A DNA stretch of 64,000 bases from Oscillospiraceae bacterium (lineage in GTDB: Bacteria > Bacillota > Clostridia > Oscillospirales > Ruminococcaceae). Each line of letters begins with the position of its first letter. Within the stretch, counting starts at the first letter, position 1. The notes under the pieces were generated by a model. It was not told the DNA's origin. It saw nothing but the letters and a program-made list of their open reading frames with translations, and did no database searches. The position numbers and the translations under genes are program-made. The DNA lies in assembly GCA_025758045.1 (NCBI GenBank), contig CP107208.1, positions 186,001-250,000 on the forward strand, given 5' to 3'. Shown piece after piece: positions 1-8,518 of this stretch.

Positions 1-18
1 GTAATTGATCGCATGAAC

Positions 19-52
19 AATGCCCGCCGAGAAATCGACGGGCATTTTCATT
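19..52 (+). terminator. Rho-independent terminator of an upstream gene
   Basis: An 11-pair stem with one mismatch (AATGCCCG...CGGGCATT) closes a GAAA loop and is followed by TTCATTTG. It would end a plus-strand transcript entering from outside the window. Confidence 0.55.
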
Positions 53-103
53 TGTATATGGAGTTTGTAGTGGATTGTGCCTTCAGAGCGAATCTTTATG
101 TCA

Positions 104-1441
104 TCATTTCATCTCAAACAGCGCTTTCTTCTTCATCCAGTAATACACCCCGCCCACGGCGTCGGCCAAAAACCAGCCGATGGGCACGCTCCACCAGATG
201 CCTGTCACCCCGATTGCCGGGATGGCGGACAGCGCATAGGCCAGCACCACGCGGGTGCCCAGGGATACCACCGTCAGCACCACCGACATACCGGGCCGCC
301 CCACAGCGCGGTACAGCCCGTAGAACAGGAACAGACAGCCGATGCCCGCATAGAACGCGCCCTCAATGCGCAGGTAGTGTACGCCCTCGGTGATGACGGC
401 GGTCTCCGAGCCGTCGATAAAAATGCGCATCAGCAGCGCGGCAAACACAAACACCAGTGCGCTGACCGCGATGCTGAACCCGATGGCCGCCGCAAACGCG
501 CCCCGTATCCCCTTGTGGATGCGGTCAGTCTTCTGTGCGCCGTAGTTCTGGGCAATAAAGATGGAGAACGCATTGCCGAAATCCTGCACCGGCAGATAGG
601 CAAAGGCGTCGATTTTGACCGCCGCTGCAAACGCCGCCATGACCACCGTGCCAAAGCTGTTGACCAACCCCTGCACAGCCAAGATCCCTAAGTTCATGAT
701 GGATTGCTGGATGCAGGTCAGCGCCGAGAACCCGGCGATCTCCTTCATGCGGTTGGCCTTGAACTTGCTGTGGGCAGCCTGCCGCACCAGCGGGAACCGC
801 ACCCAGGTGTACACGGAAATGCCCACGCCGGAGACATACTGCGCAATGACCGTCGCCTCGGCCGCGCCGCCCACACCGCGCCCCAGTCCGCAGACGAACC
901 ACAGGTCCAGCGCGATGTTCAGCCCGGCGGACAGCGCCAGAAACAGCAGCGGTACCATCGAGTTGCCCAGCGCCCGCAGCAGAGAGGCAAAGTAGTTGTA
1001 CAGGAAAATCGCCGCCAGCCCGGCAAACACGATCTTTAAGTAAGTGCGCATCAGCGGCGCAATCTCGGCGGGCAGGCGCAGGAACCAGATAATGCCCTCA
1101 AAACCCAGGTACACCGCGCCGGTCAGCACGGCGGTCACGATGGCCAGCAGCACAAAGGCGGCCAAAACGCCCTCCCGCAGGCCGGTGTCGTCCTTTTGGC
1201 CAAACTTGATGGAAAACACCGTGCCGCTGCCCATGGCCAGCCCCAGCAAAATGGACGTGAGAAAGGTCATCAGCGTAAAGGCCGAGCCGACCGCCGCCAG
1301 CGCGTTGGTGCCGATGAACCGCCCGACAACCAACGTATCAGCGATATTATAGCATTGCTGCAGCAGGTCGCCTAAAATCATGGGCACCGCAAACCGCAGC
1401 ATCGTGGGCATAACAGGCCCCTGGGTAAGTCGCTTTTGCAT
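104..1441 (-). CDS. MATE family efflux transporter
   Basis: Polytopic inner-membrane antiporter of the multidrug and toxin extrusion family, about 445 residues with roughly 12 hydrophobic segments, which is the normal family length. The N-terminus (MQKRLTQGPVMPTMLRFAVP, then DLLQQCYNIADTLVVGRFIG) is the typical first-helix signature of the bacterial NorM/DinF-like branch. The start at 1441 is chosen over an upstream in-frame codon because AAAAGAGGAA lies about 10 nt ahead of it and the family begins here. It is downstream of spoVAE on the same strand, but a terminator-like hairpin separates them, so it is probably transcribed separately. The substrate cannot be inferred. Confidence 0.93.
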   Translation of the reverse strand: MQKRLTQGPVMPTMLRFAVPMILGDLLQQCYNIADTLVVGRFIGTNALAAVGSAFTLMTFLTSILLGLAMGSGTVFSIKFGQKDDTGLREGVLAAFVLLAIVTAVLTGAVYLGFEGIIWFLRLPAEIAPLMRTYLKIVFAGLAAIFLYNYFASLLRALGNSMVPLLFLALSAGLNIALDLWFVCGLGRGVGGAAEATVIAQYVSGVGISVYTWVRFPLVRQAAHSKFKANRMKEIAGFSALTCIQQSIMNLGILAVQGLVNSFGTVVMAAFAAAVKIDAFAYLPVQDFGNAFSIFIAQNYGAQKTDRIHKGIRGAFAAAIGFSIAVSALVFVFAALLMRIFIDGSETAVITEGVHYLRIEGAFYAGIGCLFLFYGLYRAVGRPGMSVVLTVVSLGTRVVLAYALSAIPAIGVTGIWWSVPIGWFLADAVGGVYYWMKKKALFEMK

Positions 1442-1514
1442 GGGAGTGGGTTCCTCTTTTCCTATAAATACACTTTTTCCAGTATACCACAAAGCTGCAT
1501 AAAAAGCGAATTTT

Positions 1515-1550
1515 ATTAAGGAAAGCGCCCTGCCTGCCCGGCAGAGCGCC
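1515..1550 (-). terminator. Terminator after spoVAE
   Basis: On the minus strand GCGCTCTGCC pairs with GGCAGGGCGC around a short GC loop, followed by TTTCCTTAATAAAA. It lies between spoVAE and the MATE gene. Confidence 0.6.
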
Positions 1551-1564
1551 TATAACGGCAAAAT

Positions 1565-1921
1565 TTAATTCTGGTCCCTGCTCTTTCCCACCAGCGCCGC
1601 CGCCACGGCAAAAATCAAACTGGCAGCAATCCCCCCGGCGGCAGCGGTCAGCCCGCCGGTAAAGGCACCCGGCAGACCGCACCGATCCACGGCCTGCACC
1701 ACGCCTTGCGCCAGCAGATGCCCGAACCCCAGCAGCGGCACACTGGCCCCGGCCCCGGCGAACTCGGCCAGGGGCTTGTACACGCCCACGGCGCTTAACA
1801 CTACGCCCGCCACCACGTAGCCGGTCAGGATGCGCGCCGGAGTCAGCTTGGTATAATCAATAAACAGCTGGCCGATGACGCAGATCGCGCCGCCCACCAC
1901 GAACGCCCAAACATAGTTCAT
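1565..1921 (-). CDS. spoVAE: Stage V sporulation protein AE (SpoVAEb-type)
   Basis: Small integral membrane protein (118 aa) of the SpoVA channel, which moves calcium-dipicolinate into the forespore and out at germination. The sequence starts MNYVWAFVVGGAICVIGQL and has four hydrophobic segments with the conserved GAGASVPLLGFGHLLAQGV stretch; this length is standard for the short SpoVAE form. Its ATG overlaps the spoVAD stop by four bases (ATGA), so translation is probably coupled. It is the last gene of a three-gene spoVAC-D-E core operon; no spoVAA, AB or AF is present here. Family knowledge predicts forespore (sigma-G) expression, but I did not find a convincing sigma-G promoter. Confidence 0.95.
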   Translation of the reverse strand: MNYVWAFVVGGAICVIGQLFIDYTKLTPARILTGYVVAGVVLSAVGVYKPLAEFAGAGASVPLLGFGHLLAQGVVQAVDRCGLPGAFTGGLTAAAGGIAASLIFAVAAALVGKSRDQN

Positions 1922-2937
1922 ACAAGTCCCCCCAACTCCACGCAGTGGGCGATGCCGGGGATGGTCTCGCCCTGCAAAAAGGTCGTCTGGCTCATCAGTG
2001 CGCCGGTGGATAAGAACAGCACCCGCTTGAACCGCCCGTCAAACAGCCGGGGCAGCACCCAGGCACACAGCACGGCGGCACTGCACCCGGCCCCGCTGCC
2101 GCCCGCCTGCACGTTCTGGCTGTCCACATCGTACAGCAGACAGCCGCAATCGTAGTGGTTGGGCAGGGGCACGCCCTCTTTCTCCATCTGCTCGCATAGC
2201 AGATCGCTGCCCACCTGGCCCAGATCGCCGGTAAAGATGGCATCAAAATCCGCAGGGGCCGCGCCGGTGGCGTCAAAATAGCGCAGCAGCGTGCTGGCGG
2301 CTGCGGGCATCATGGCGGCGCCCATGTTGTTGATGTCGGTCACGCCGTAATCCTGCACCCGGCCAAAGGTGGCGGACAAAATCTGCACGCCCCCCTGCCC
2401 CGGCCCCCGCAGCAGGCAGGCCCCCGCCGCCGTGGCGGTCCACTGGGCCGTGGGGGTGCGCTTGGCGCCGTACTCCAGCGGCGTGCGGAACTGCCGCTCT
2501 GCCGCGCAAAAGTGGCTGCTGGTCATGGCCAATATCTGCCGCCCCAACCCGGCAGCCGCAAAGGCGGCCCCCAGACAAAGTGCCTCGGTCATGGTAGAGC
2601 ACGCCCCATACAGCCCCGCAAAGGGGGTGGCCAGCGTGCGCAGCGTATAGTTGCTGGCTGTGCACTGGGCCTGCAGGTCGCCCGCAAAGGTCAGGTCTAC
2701 ATCCTTGGCCGCAATGCCCGCCTTGCGCAGGCAGATGCCCGCGGCTTTTTGCTGCAGCATGCCTTCGGCCTGCTCCCAGTTGGCGCAGTTTTCATCGGCA
2801 AAGGCGGCGTCCTGGGTCAGGTAGTCAAAGGCCGAGGCCAGTGGGCCTTCACCCTCCTTTTTGCCGCCCGCGCTGCCCCAGGCAGAGATCACCGGCGGTG
2901 CATCAAAAAGGATGACATCCTTGCGTCGTTTCGGCAT
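1918..2937 (-). CDS. spoVAD: Stage V sporulation protein AD
   Basis: 339-residue thiolase-fold protein of the SpoVA complex that binds dipicolinic acid at the outer face of the inner spore membrane. Recognisable family stretches include the start MPKRRKDVILFDAPPVISA, GACSTMTEALCLGAAFAAAG, TPTAQWTATAAGA and MGAAMMPAA. The frame is open well upstream, but the start at 2937 gives the family N-terminus and lies one base after the spoVAC stop; the upstream extension is arginine/tryptophan-rich noise overlapping spoVAC. It sits between spoVAC and spoVAE with tight spacing at both sides. Confidence 0.95.
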   Translation of the reverse strand: MPKRRKDVILFDAPPVISAWGSAGGKKEGEGPLASAFDYLTQDAAFADENCANWEQAEGMLQQKAAGICLRKAGIAAKDVDLTFAGDLQAQCTASNYTLRTLATPFAGLYGACSTMTEALCLGAAFAAAGLGRQILAMTSSHFCAAERQFRTPLEYGAKRTPTAQWTATAAGACLLRGPGQGGVQILSATFGRVQDYGVTDINNMGAAMMPAAASTLLRYFDATGAAPADFDAIFTGDLGQVGSDLLCEQMEKEGVPLPNHYDCGCLLYDVDSQNVQAGGSGAGCSAAVLCAWVLPRLFDGRFKRVLFLSTGALMSQTTFLQGETIPGIAHCVELGGLV

Positions 2938-2938
2938 A

Positions 2939-3382
2939 TCAGCCCACCTTTCCCACCAGCCAGTACACCACGCCCCACACAAAGGACGCCAGCGTGCCAA
3001 AGGCAATGACCGGCCCCGCGATGGTAAAAATTTTGGCCCCCACGCCGGTGACCCAGCCCTCGGCCTTGAACTCAATGGCCGGGCTGACGACAGAGTTGGC
3101 GAACCCGGTGATGGGCACCAGCGTGCCCGCGCCCGCCTTGGCTGCCAGTTTTTGGTACCACCCCGGCAGGGTGGCCAGCGCCGATAAAAATATGAGCGCA
3201 ATGCTTGTCAGCATACCGGCCATCGTTTTGTCGTACCAAAGTAAAAACAGCTGGCGCAGTGCTTCACCCAGCAGGCAGATGGCCCCGCCCACAAAAAACG
3301 CCCACAGGCAGTCCTGCACAACGGGCGATGGGGGCGAGGCACGGCGTACCATTTTATCATACTCTTTGGGGTCCAGTTTCAT
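2939..3382 (-). CDS. spoVAC: Stage V sporulation protein AC
   Basis: 147-residue membrane protein, the mechanosensitive-channel subunit of SpoVA. It has the family layout: a soluble N-terminus beginning MKLDPKEYDKMV, then hydrophobic segments including CLWAFFVGGAICLLGEAL and the PITGFANSVVSPAIEF loop shared by SpoVAC and SpoVAE. GGGAGTGG lies about 8 nt upstream of the ATG. It is the first sporulation gene of the operon; the GNAT gene ends only 34 nt upstream on the same strand, so either the two are cotranscribed or a forespore promoter lies in the end of that gene. Confidence 0.95.
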   Translation of the reverse strand: MKLDPKEYDKMVRRASPPSPVVQDCLWAFFVGGAICLLGEALRQLFLLWYDKTMAGMLTSIALIFLSALATLPGWYQKLAAKAGAGTLVPITGFANSVVSPAIEFKAEGWVTGVGAKIFTIAGPVIAFGTLASFVWGVVYWLVGKVG

Positions 3383-3416
3383 CCCGTTTCCACTCCCTTT
3401 CGGGGGTAGTATGGGC

Positions 3417-3989
3417 TTAATTGCCGTAAAATATTACGCTGCCGCGGTAATAAGGCTGGGGCACCATGCGGCTGTACAGGGTTTGCAGCGCGGTATTTAA
3501 CGTGCCGTCAGTCAACAGTGTCTCGCCGCAGGGCAGCTGCAAAATGCTGTACCGCTCACCGAACACCCGGCTTTCCAGCGCCGTAGCCCGTGCCCCGGCC
3601 CGCAGGTAAAACCCGATGCGCCGCCGGGCAATGGCCGCATCCGGGGCTTCGGCGGGGTGCTCGCACTCCAACAGCAGTGCGGCCAGCCGGGGTGCGTAGT
3701 GGGCCTGCAGCAGGTGCAGCGCCCGGGTGCCGATGCCGCTGCCCCGCAGGTCGCTGCGCACGGCAAAGTAATCCACCAGCCCGGCCTGCTGCCCCGGCAG
3801 TACCACCTGCCAGGCGTAGGCCAGCACGGCCCCGGCGTCATCGGTAAAGGTCAGCGGTTCATACAGGCCGACGGCCAGCAGTTCTTCCATCGCCGCAAAG
3901 GGCTTCAGCTCCCCCGGCGGAAAGTCCCGCGCCATGCGGCTCTCATACAATTGCCTGGCCCCGGCAGCATCCAACAGACGAATTCGCAT
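3417..3989 (-). CDS. GNAT family N-acetyltransferase
   Basis: About 190 residues with a GNAT fold: beta strands around AVLAYAWQVVLPG, then the acetyl-CoA motif A region DYFAVRSDLRGSGIGTRALH, which contains the R/Q-x-x-G-x-G/A pyrophosphate loop as RGSGIG. The start at 3989 is chosen because AAAGGGG lies about 8 nt upstream and the longer reading covers the prmA promoter. The gene ends 34 nt before spoVAC. The acyl acceptor is unknown. The link to sporulation is only positional. Confidence 0.85.
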   Translation of the reverse strand: MRIRLLDAAGARQLYESRMARDFPPGELKPFAAMEELLAVGLYEPLTFTDDAGAVLAYAWQVVLPGQQAGLVDYFAVRSDLRGSGIGTRALHLLQAHYAPRLAALLLECEHPAEAPDAAIARRRIGFYLRAGARATALESRVFGERYSILQLPCGETLLTDGTLNTALQTLYSRMVPQPYYRGSVIFYGN

Positions 3990-4007
3990 ATCCGTACCCC
4001 TTTCTGA

Positions 4008-4036
4008 TTGAATTACAACGCGAAATCTTGTATAAT
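4008..4036 (+). promoter_or_regulatory. Sigma-A promoter of prmA-rsmE
   Basis: TTGAAT (4008-4013), a 17-nt spacer and TATAAT (4031-4036), about 105 nt ahead of prmA. The predicted leader carries the palindromic repeat at 4058-4109. Confidence 0.7.
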
Positions 4037-4057
4037 ACAAACAAGCATACGTGCAAG

Positions 4058-4109
4058 TAGGGGCGGATGCTTGCATCCGCCCGCAGGGCGATGCGGGCAT
4101 CGCCCCCTA
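4058..4109. repeat. REP-like palindromic repeat, copy 1
   Basis: Starts TAGGGGCGGATGC and ends CATCGCCCCCTA, with internal palindromes GCGGATGCTTGCATCCGC and GGCGATGCGGGCATCGCC. Relatives occur at 11473-11504, 16542-16698, 51836-51867 and 54011-54055. This copy lies in the prmA leader and could fold in the mRNA. Confidence 0.75.
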
Positions 4110-4145
4110 CAGAAGTGAAACATAGAATATAGGAGGCTCTTTCTT

Positions 4146-5075
4146 ATGGAATGGACCGACATCAGCATTACCGTTGCCAAGCGCGACGCCGATACGGCCG
4201 AGGCTATCGCCACCATGGTAGCCAACGGCGGCATTTATATTGAGGATTACAGCGACCTGGAACAGCAGGCGTGGGAGATCGCCCATGTAGACCTGATCGA
4301 GCAGGAACTGCTGGACAAACCCCGGGACGTGGTCATCGTACACATGTACCTGGCCCCCGATGAAAACCCCGCCGAAGTGCTGCCCCTGTTTGAGGAGCGC
4401 CTGAAAAACAGCGGCATCGACTACCAGCTCAACACCACCGGCGTGGAGCAGGAAGATTGGCAGAACGGCTGGAAAAAGTTCTACCACGCCATGGATATTG
4501 GCGAGCGCCTGGCCATCGTGCCCGGCTGGGAGGACTACGACACCGACCGCATCAAGATCGTCATGGACCCCGGCATGGCCTTTGGCACCGGCACCCATGA
4601 GACCACCTCCCTCTGCCTGGAAACGCTGGACAGCCTGGTCAAGGGCGGTGAGCGCGTGCTGGACATCGGCACCGGCTCCGGCATTCTGGCCATTGCCGCG
4701 CTGAAACTGGGCGCTGAGGTGGCCGAGGGCGTGGACATCGACCCCATGTGCGTGCGCACCGCGGGCGAGAACGCCCAGCGCAACGGCGTGGCCGACAAGT
4801 TCACTGTGCTGGTGGGCGACCTGTCCGACCAGGCCAGCGGTGAGTACAACATCATCACCGCGAACATCGTAGCCGCGGCGATCCTCTCGCTGGCACCCCA
4901 CGTGCCCGTGCTGATGGCCCCCGGCGCCCGCTTTATCGCCAGCGGCATCATTGACGAGCGCAGGGACGAGGTGCTCACCGGCCTGAAAGCTGCCGGCCTG
5001 ACCCCCATCGAGGTCAAGGAGAAGCGCGGCTGGGTCTGCATTATCTGCAAAAAGTCTGACGAGAAAGAGGCGTAA
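4146..5075 (+). CDS. prmA: Ribosomal protein L11 methyltransferase
   Basis: 309-residue SAM-dependent methyltransferase that trimethylates ribosomal protein L11 in the cytoplasm. An N-terminal substrate-recognition domain (MEWTDISITVAKRDADTAEA) is followed by the class I Rossmann methyltransferase domain with DPGMAFGTGTHETTSLCLE, the SAM loop VLDIGTGSGILAIAALKLGA and the catalytic-region motif NIVAAAI (NILA-type). Full family length. AGGAGG is about 10 nt upstream of the ATG. It is followed after three bases by rsmE, the usual pairing in Firmicutes, so two translation-apparatus methyltransferases are coexpressed. Confidence 0.97.
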   Translation: MEWTDISITVAKRDADTAEAIATMVANGGIYIEDYSDLEQQAWEIAHVDLIEQELLDKPRDVVIVHMYLAPDENPAEVLPLFEERLKNSGIDYQLNTTGVEQEDWQNGWKKFYHAMDIGERLAIVPGWEDYDTDRIKIVMDPGMAFGTGTHETTSLCLETLDSLVKGGERVLDIGTGSGILAIAALKLGAEVAEGVDIDPMCVRTAGENAQRNGVADKFTVLVGDLSDQASGEYNIITANIVAAAILSLAPHVPVLMAPGARFIASGIIDERRDEVLTGLKAAGLTPIEVKEKRGWVCIICKKSDEKEA

Positions 5076-5078
5076 ACC

Positions 5079-5810
5079 ATGCCCCACCGTTATTTTACCA
5101 ATGAACTGGCCGCCGGCCGTGCCGCGCTGACCGGCAGTGACGCCCACCACCTGGCGGATGTTATGCGCGCCAAACTGGGTGAGGAAGTGGTGCTTTGCGG
5201 CCCCGACGGGCTGGAGTACCTGGGCACCGTTACCGCCATCCAGTCCGGCCGGGTGGAGTTCACCGTGACAAAGGGCACCACCAGCAAGGCCGAGCCGGAC
5301 GCGGCCGTGACGCTGTTTGCGGGCTACCCCAAGCAGGGCAAGCTGGAGGAAGTCATCCGCCACAGCGTCGAGCTGGGCGTAACGGAAATCGTCCCGTTTT
5401 TCAGCCGTTACTGCGTAGCTACGCCGAAAAAAGAGGACGCCAAAAACGAACGCTACAACCGTATCGCCGCCGAGGCCGCCAAGCAGGCGGGCCGCGCCAT
5501 GCTGCCCCATGTGTCCATGCCGCTGCTGAACTTTGCCGCCGTCTGCGATGCCTTGCAGGAAGATTACGACCTGGCACTGTTTTTCTATGAGGGCGGCGGC
5601 GCTCCCCTGCGTACCGTGCTGCGGCCCGGCTGCGCCAAGAAAATTGCCATCGTCACGGGCAGCGAGGGCGGCTTCTCGGTAGAAGAAGCCGAGGCCGCCA
5701 AGGCCGCCGGGGCTGTCACGGTGGGCTTAGGCCCCCGCATCCTGCGGTGCGAGACCGCTCCCCTCACCGCCCTGACCGCCGCCATGCTGCTGACCGGCAA
5801 CCTGGAATAA
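5079..5810 (+). CDS. rsmE: 16S rRNA (uracil(1498)-N(3))-methyltransferase
   Basis: 243-residue SPOUT-class methyltransferase modifying U1498 of 16S rRNA. The N-terminal PUA-like domain begins MPHRYFTNELAA with GSDAHHLADVMRAKLGEEV. The C-terminal SPOUT domain has the knot motifs GYPKQGKLEEVIRHSVELG, GSEGGFSVEEAE and LGPRILRCETAPLTAL. Length is normal. It starts three bases after prmA and is almost certainly translated from the same transcript. Confidence 0.97.
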   Translation: MPHRYFTNELAAGRAALTGSDAHHLADVMRAKLGEEVVLCGPDGLEYLGTVTAIQSGRVEFTVTKGTTSKAEPDAAVTLFAGYPKQGKLEEVIRHSVELGVTEIVPFFSRYCVATPKKEDAKNERYNRIAAEAAKQAGRAMLPHVSMPLLNFAAVCDALQEDYDLALFFYEGGGAPLRTVLRPGCAKKIAIVTGSEGGFSVEEAEAAKAAGAVTVGLGPRILRCETAPLTALTAAMLLTGNLE

Positions 5811-5865
5811 GCGGCACCCCATACTATTCTTCTGCCGCCGCACGCGTGAAACAAAGGAGAACGCT

Positions 5866-6096
5866 ATGGACAAGAAAAAGCTGTACACCGTTCTGAAAGC
5901 GGTTTTCTGGTGTGTGATCGGCGCGTTTCTAGGCTCTACGATCTATACCTGCTGGGACTACCACGCCCGTCCCGGCCTGTACGCGCTGACCTCCGCACCG
6001 TGGTATACCTCCATTGTGATGTATGGCATCCTTACGGCCATTGCCGCTGCCGTGCTGCTGGCGGCGATGTACATGGTAAAAAAGAAGCTGAAATAA
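5866..6096 (+). CDS. Small two-helix membrane protein of unknown function
   Basis: 76 residues, lysine-rich at both ends, with two clear hydrophobic segments (LKAVFWCVIGAFLGSTIYTC and SIVMYGILTAIAAAVLLAAM) and a KKKLK tail, so probably a bitopic hairpin in the cytoplasmic membrane with both ends inside. AAAGGAG lies 8 nt before the ATG. It follows rsmE by 55 nt and is closed by a strong convergent hairpin. I recognise no family; the good ribosome binding site and membrane topology argue that it is real. Confidence 0.7.
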   Translation: MDKKKLYTVLKAVFWCVIGAFLGSTIYTCWDYHARPGLYALTSAPWYTSIVMYGILTAIAAAVLLAAMYMVKKKLK

Positions 6097-6129
6097 AAGC
6101 AAGCCCCCGGCCATCGGCCGGGGGCTTGC
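6091..6129 (-). terminator. Strong terminator between convergent genes
   Basis: A perfect 14-bp stem (GCAAGCCCCCGGCC/GGCCGGGGGCTTGC) with a 3-nt loop. On the minus strand it is followed by TTTTATTT, so it mainly ends the nucleotidyltransferase transcript. Confidence 0.85.
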
Positions 6130-6156
6130 GCGTTATATAGGCAATATAGGTAATAA

Positions 6157-7089
6157 TCACCCAAACAGCTTATCTTTAGGGTACAGCCCGTCCTTGCTCA
6201 TCCGGCGCAGGGCGGCTACCAGTTCGGGCTTGTCCTCGCGGTAGGTGATGCCGTGCCACTTGTCGGGGCTGGTTAGTACATGTACGTCGGCATCGCCGCG
6301 CTGCAAAGCGGCGGTCACCACGCTGGGTAAGTAGTACTCGCATTTCAGCGGGTTCACCGGCAGGTTCTCCTTCAAAAAGGCCACAAACCCGGCCTTGGCC
6401 TCGGCCACGTAACCGGGGGTGAAGCCCCACAGATTCATCGAGACGACCGTGTCGGCGGGCAGGTCGGTCCAGTTGGCACCGCCATCCTCGGTATAGTGGA
6501 TGCCGCCGTCGTAAGGCTCGATGCAGGTGCGCTCGGTCACGCTGACCAGGTTGCTGTTCTCATCGGTCACGCAGACGCCGCGGCTGACACTGCCGTTGGC
6601 GCTGACCGTGTTGCCCAGCAAAAAGCCCACCATGCTCCACGCATAGCGGTCGCCGTCGGCGTGGCTGCTCAGGTAGTCGTACACCAGCTTAAAGCCTTGC
6701 GGGCCGTAGTAGTCGTCGGCGTTGATGACCGCAAACGGTGCGCTGCCGATGGCCTGCTCGGCAGTCAGGATGGCATGGGCAGTGCCCCAGGGCTTCACGC
6801 GGCCATCGGGCACGGTAAAGCCTTCTGGTAGGCAGTCCAGCTGCTGGTAGGCATAGCGCACCTCAAACCCGGCCTGCAAAGCGCGGGCACCCACGGCGGC
6901 CTTGAACGGCTCCTCAATCTCGTGCTTGATGATAAAGACGACGGTCTCGAACCCGGCGCGGCGGGCATCGTACAGGCTGTAGTCGATGATGGCCTCCCCG
7001 CTGGGGCCGACCGGGTCGATCTGCTTCAGCCCGCCGTAGCGGCTGCCCATACCGGCAGCCATAATGACAAGAATCGGTTTTTCGCGCAT
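6157..7089 (-). CDS. NTP-transferase family nucleotidyltransferase
   Basis: 310-residue sugar-nucleotide pyrophosphorylase-type protein. The N-terminus PILVIMAAGMGSRYGG followed by LKQIDPVG is the nucleotide-binding G-x-G-x-R...K signature of NTP_transferase enzymes that join a nucleoside triphosphate to a sugar phosphate. PFAVINADDYYG is the metal-binding Asp strand. The family usually acts in cell-surface sugar or storage metabolism. It stands alone between two regulatory gaps, so neighbours do not reveal the sugar. AAGGAGG lies 8 nt before the ATG. UDP-glucose or mannose-1-phosphate type activity is possible but not decidable. Confidence 0.88.
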   Translation of the reverse strand: MREKPILVIMAAGMGSRYGGLKQIDPVGPSGEAIIDYSLYDARRAGFETVVFIIKHEIEEPFKAAVGARALQAGFEVRYAYQQLDCLPEGFTVPDGRVKPWGTAHAILTAEQAIGSAPFAVINADDYYGPQGFKLVYDYLSSHADGDRYAWSMVGFLLGNTVSANGSVSRGVCVTDENSNLVSVTERTCIEPYDGGIHYTEDGGANWTDLPADTVVSMNLWGFTPGYVAEAKAGFVAFLKENLPVNPLKCEYYLPSVVTAALQRGDADVHVLTSPDKWHGITYREDKPELVAALRRMSKDGLYPKDKLFG

Positions 7090-7265
7090 GGGAAAAACCT
7101 CCTTTATACAAAATCATTCCGGCTTCTATGATACACTCTTTTGGCGGCGGGTGCAACCCCCGGGGCAAAACCGGGCAGCTTCGGCAAAATGTTTGGTGCT
7201 TCCCTATGGCAGTGCAGGGCAGAAGATGCTATAATAAGGCCATAGAGTAATGGGAGGAAGTTACC

Positions 7266-8462
7266 ATGCAGCAAACACGAAAACCCGGCCCGCAGCGGGC
7301 CCTTGTGCTGGCCGGCGGCGGTGCCAAAGGCAGCTACCAGGTGGGTGTGTGGCAGGCGCTGCAAGAGCTGGGCTGGACGCCGGATATTATCACGGGTGCC
7401 AGCGTCGGTGCACTGAACGGCTGCCTGTTTACAATGGGAAAAAGCAAGGAGGCCGAGGACCTTTGGCGCAGGCTGGAGATCCATGACGTGCTGGAAGTGC
7501 CCGACAGCCTGAAGCCCGAGGAATTGAACAACTTCTTTCTCGACGTGGTGCGCAGCGGTGGCCTGAACGTGGAGCCGCTGGCCGAGACCATCGACCGGCT
7601 CATTGATGAGGACGCGGTGCGCCGCTCCCCCATCCGCTTCGGCCTGGTGATGACCGAGCTGGGCACCATGCGCCGCGTGCAGTGCCCGGTGGAAAAGATC
7701 CCCGAAGGCCGGATGAAAGACTACCTGCTGGGGTCCAGCGCCTGCTTTCCGGCGCTGCGCCCGCGGGAGATCGACGGCGTGAAGTACATCGACGGCGGCT
7801 GGCGCGACAATATGCCGCTGGACCTGGCCGCCGCCATGGGCGCCGGGGAACTGCTGGCCGTGGACGTGAACGGCGTGGGCATCACCCGCCCCAATACCAC
7901 CGGCCTGCCCACCCGCATCATCCGCAGCCATTGGAATTTAGGCCCCACGCTGGATTTTGCCCCCGAGCGCGCCGCCCGCAACATTGCCCTGGGCTACTTT
8001 GATACGATGCGGCTGTTTGACCGCATGGGCGGCACAGCCTACGGCATCCTGCCGGACAGCAGCGCCTTTTTGAAGAACTTCGCCGAACGTTACCAGCTGC
8101 GCCTGGCCGAGGTCGCCGCCCGCTCCCCGGCTATCGACCTGGTGGAAAAGACTGCGCGCCAGCTGGCCAACTACCCGGCCCCCTTTGCGCCGAACCCCAG
8201 TGCCCCCACCGCGGCTGCACTGGCCCCGCTGGAGCTGGCCGCCGAGCACCTGAACGTGCCCGCGGATATGCCCTACACCCCCAAGCTGCTGGCTGCTACA
8301 GTAATGGGCAGCTTTGAGAAAGACCCGGCTGACCGCTTCCCCGCCCTGCTGGACGGCAAGGACGGCAGCCTTGTGGCTGAGAAAGCCATGGCGGCCGCCG
8401 CGCCCGAGGAATTTGTAACGGCGCTGGTTAGCCGTACCCTGGCGGATGTGCCGCTGTTTTAA
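7266..8462 (+). CDS. Patatin-like phospholipase
   Basis: 398-residue serine acyl hydrolase. The patatin core occupies about residues 10-230: oxyanion loop LAGGGAKGSYQVGVWQAL, nucleophile elbow GASVG (Ser in ITGASVGALNG) and the catalytic Asp in YIDGGWRDNMP, so the Ser-Asp dyad is intact. The C-terminal 170 residues are helical and not recognised. TATAAT at 7230 and GGGAGG before the ATG support the start. It is followed after 56 nt by the Enzyme I-like gene in the same direction. Probable cytoplasmic or membrane-associated lipid hydrolase; the lipid is unknown. Confidence 0.92.
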   Translation: MQQTRKPGPQRALVLAGGGAKGSYQVGVWQALQELGWTPDIITGASVGALNGCLFTMGKSKEAEDLWRRLEIHDVLEVPDSLKPEELNNFFLDVVRSGGLNVEPLAETIDRLIDEDAVRRSPIRFGLVMTELGTMRRVQCPVEKIPEGRMKDYLLGSSACFPALRPREIDGVKYIDGGWRDNMPLDLAAAMGAGELLAVDVNGVGITRPNTTGLPTRIIRSHWNLGPTLDFAPERAARNIALGYFDTMRLFDRMGGTAYGILPDSSAFLKNFAERYQLRLAEVAARSPAIDLVEKTARQLANYPAPFAPNPSAPTAAALAPLELAAEHLNVPADMPYTPKLLAATVMGSFEKDPADRFPALLDGKDGSLVAEKAMAAAAPEEFVTALVSRTLADVPLF

Positions 8463-8518
8463 CAAAGGACGATGCTGCGCATTTTTGCGGCGGCATCGGA
8501 AAAAACAAGGAGGTCTGC

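Noticed and set aside
4107..5510. A 467-codon minus-strand frame
   Set aside because: Antisense to prmA and rsmE, which have clear family motifs.
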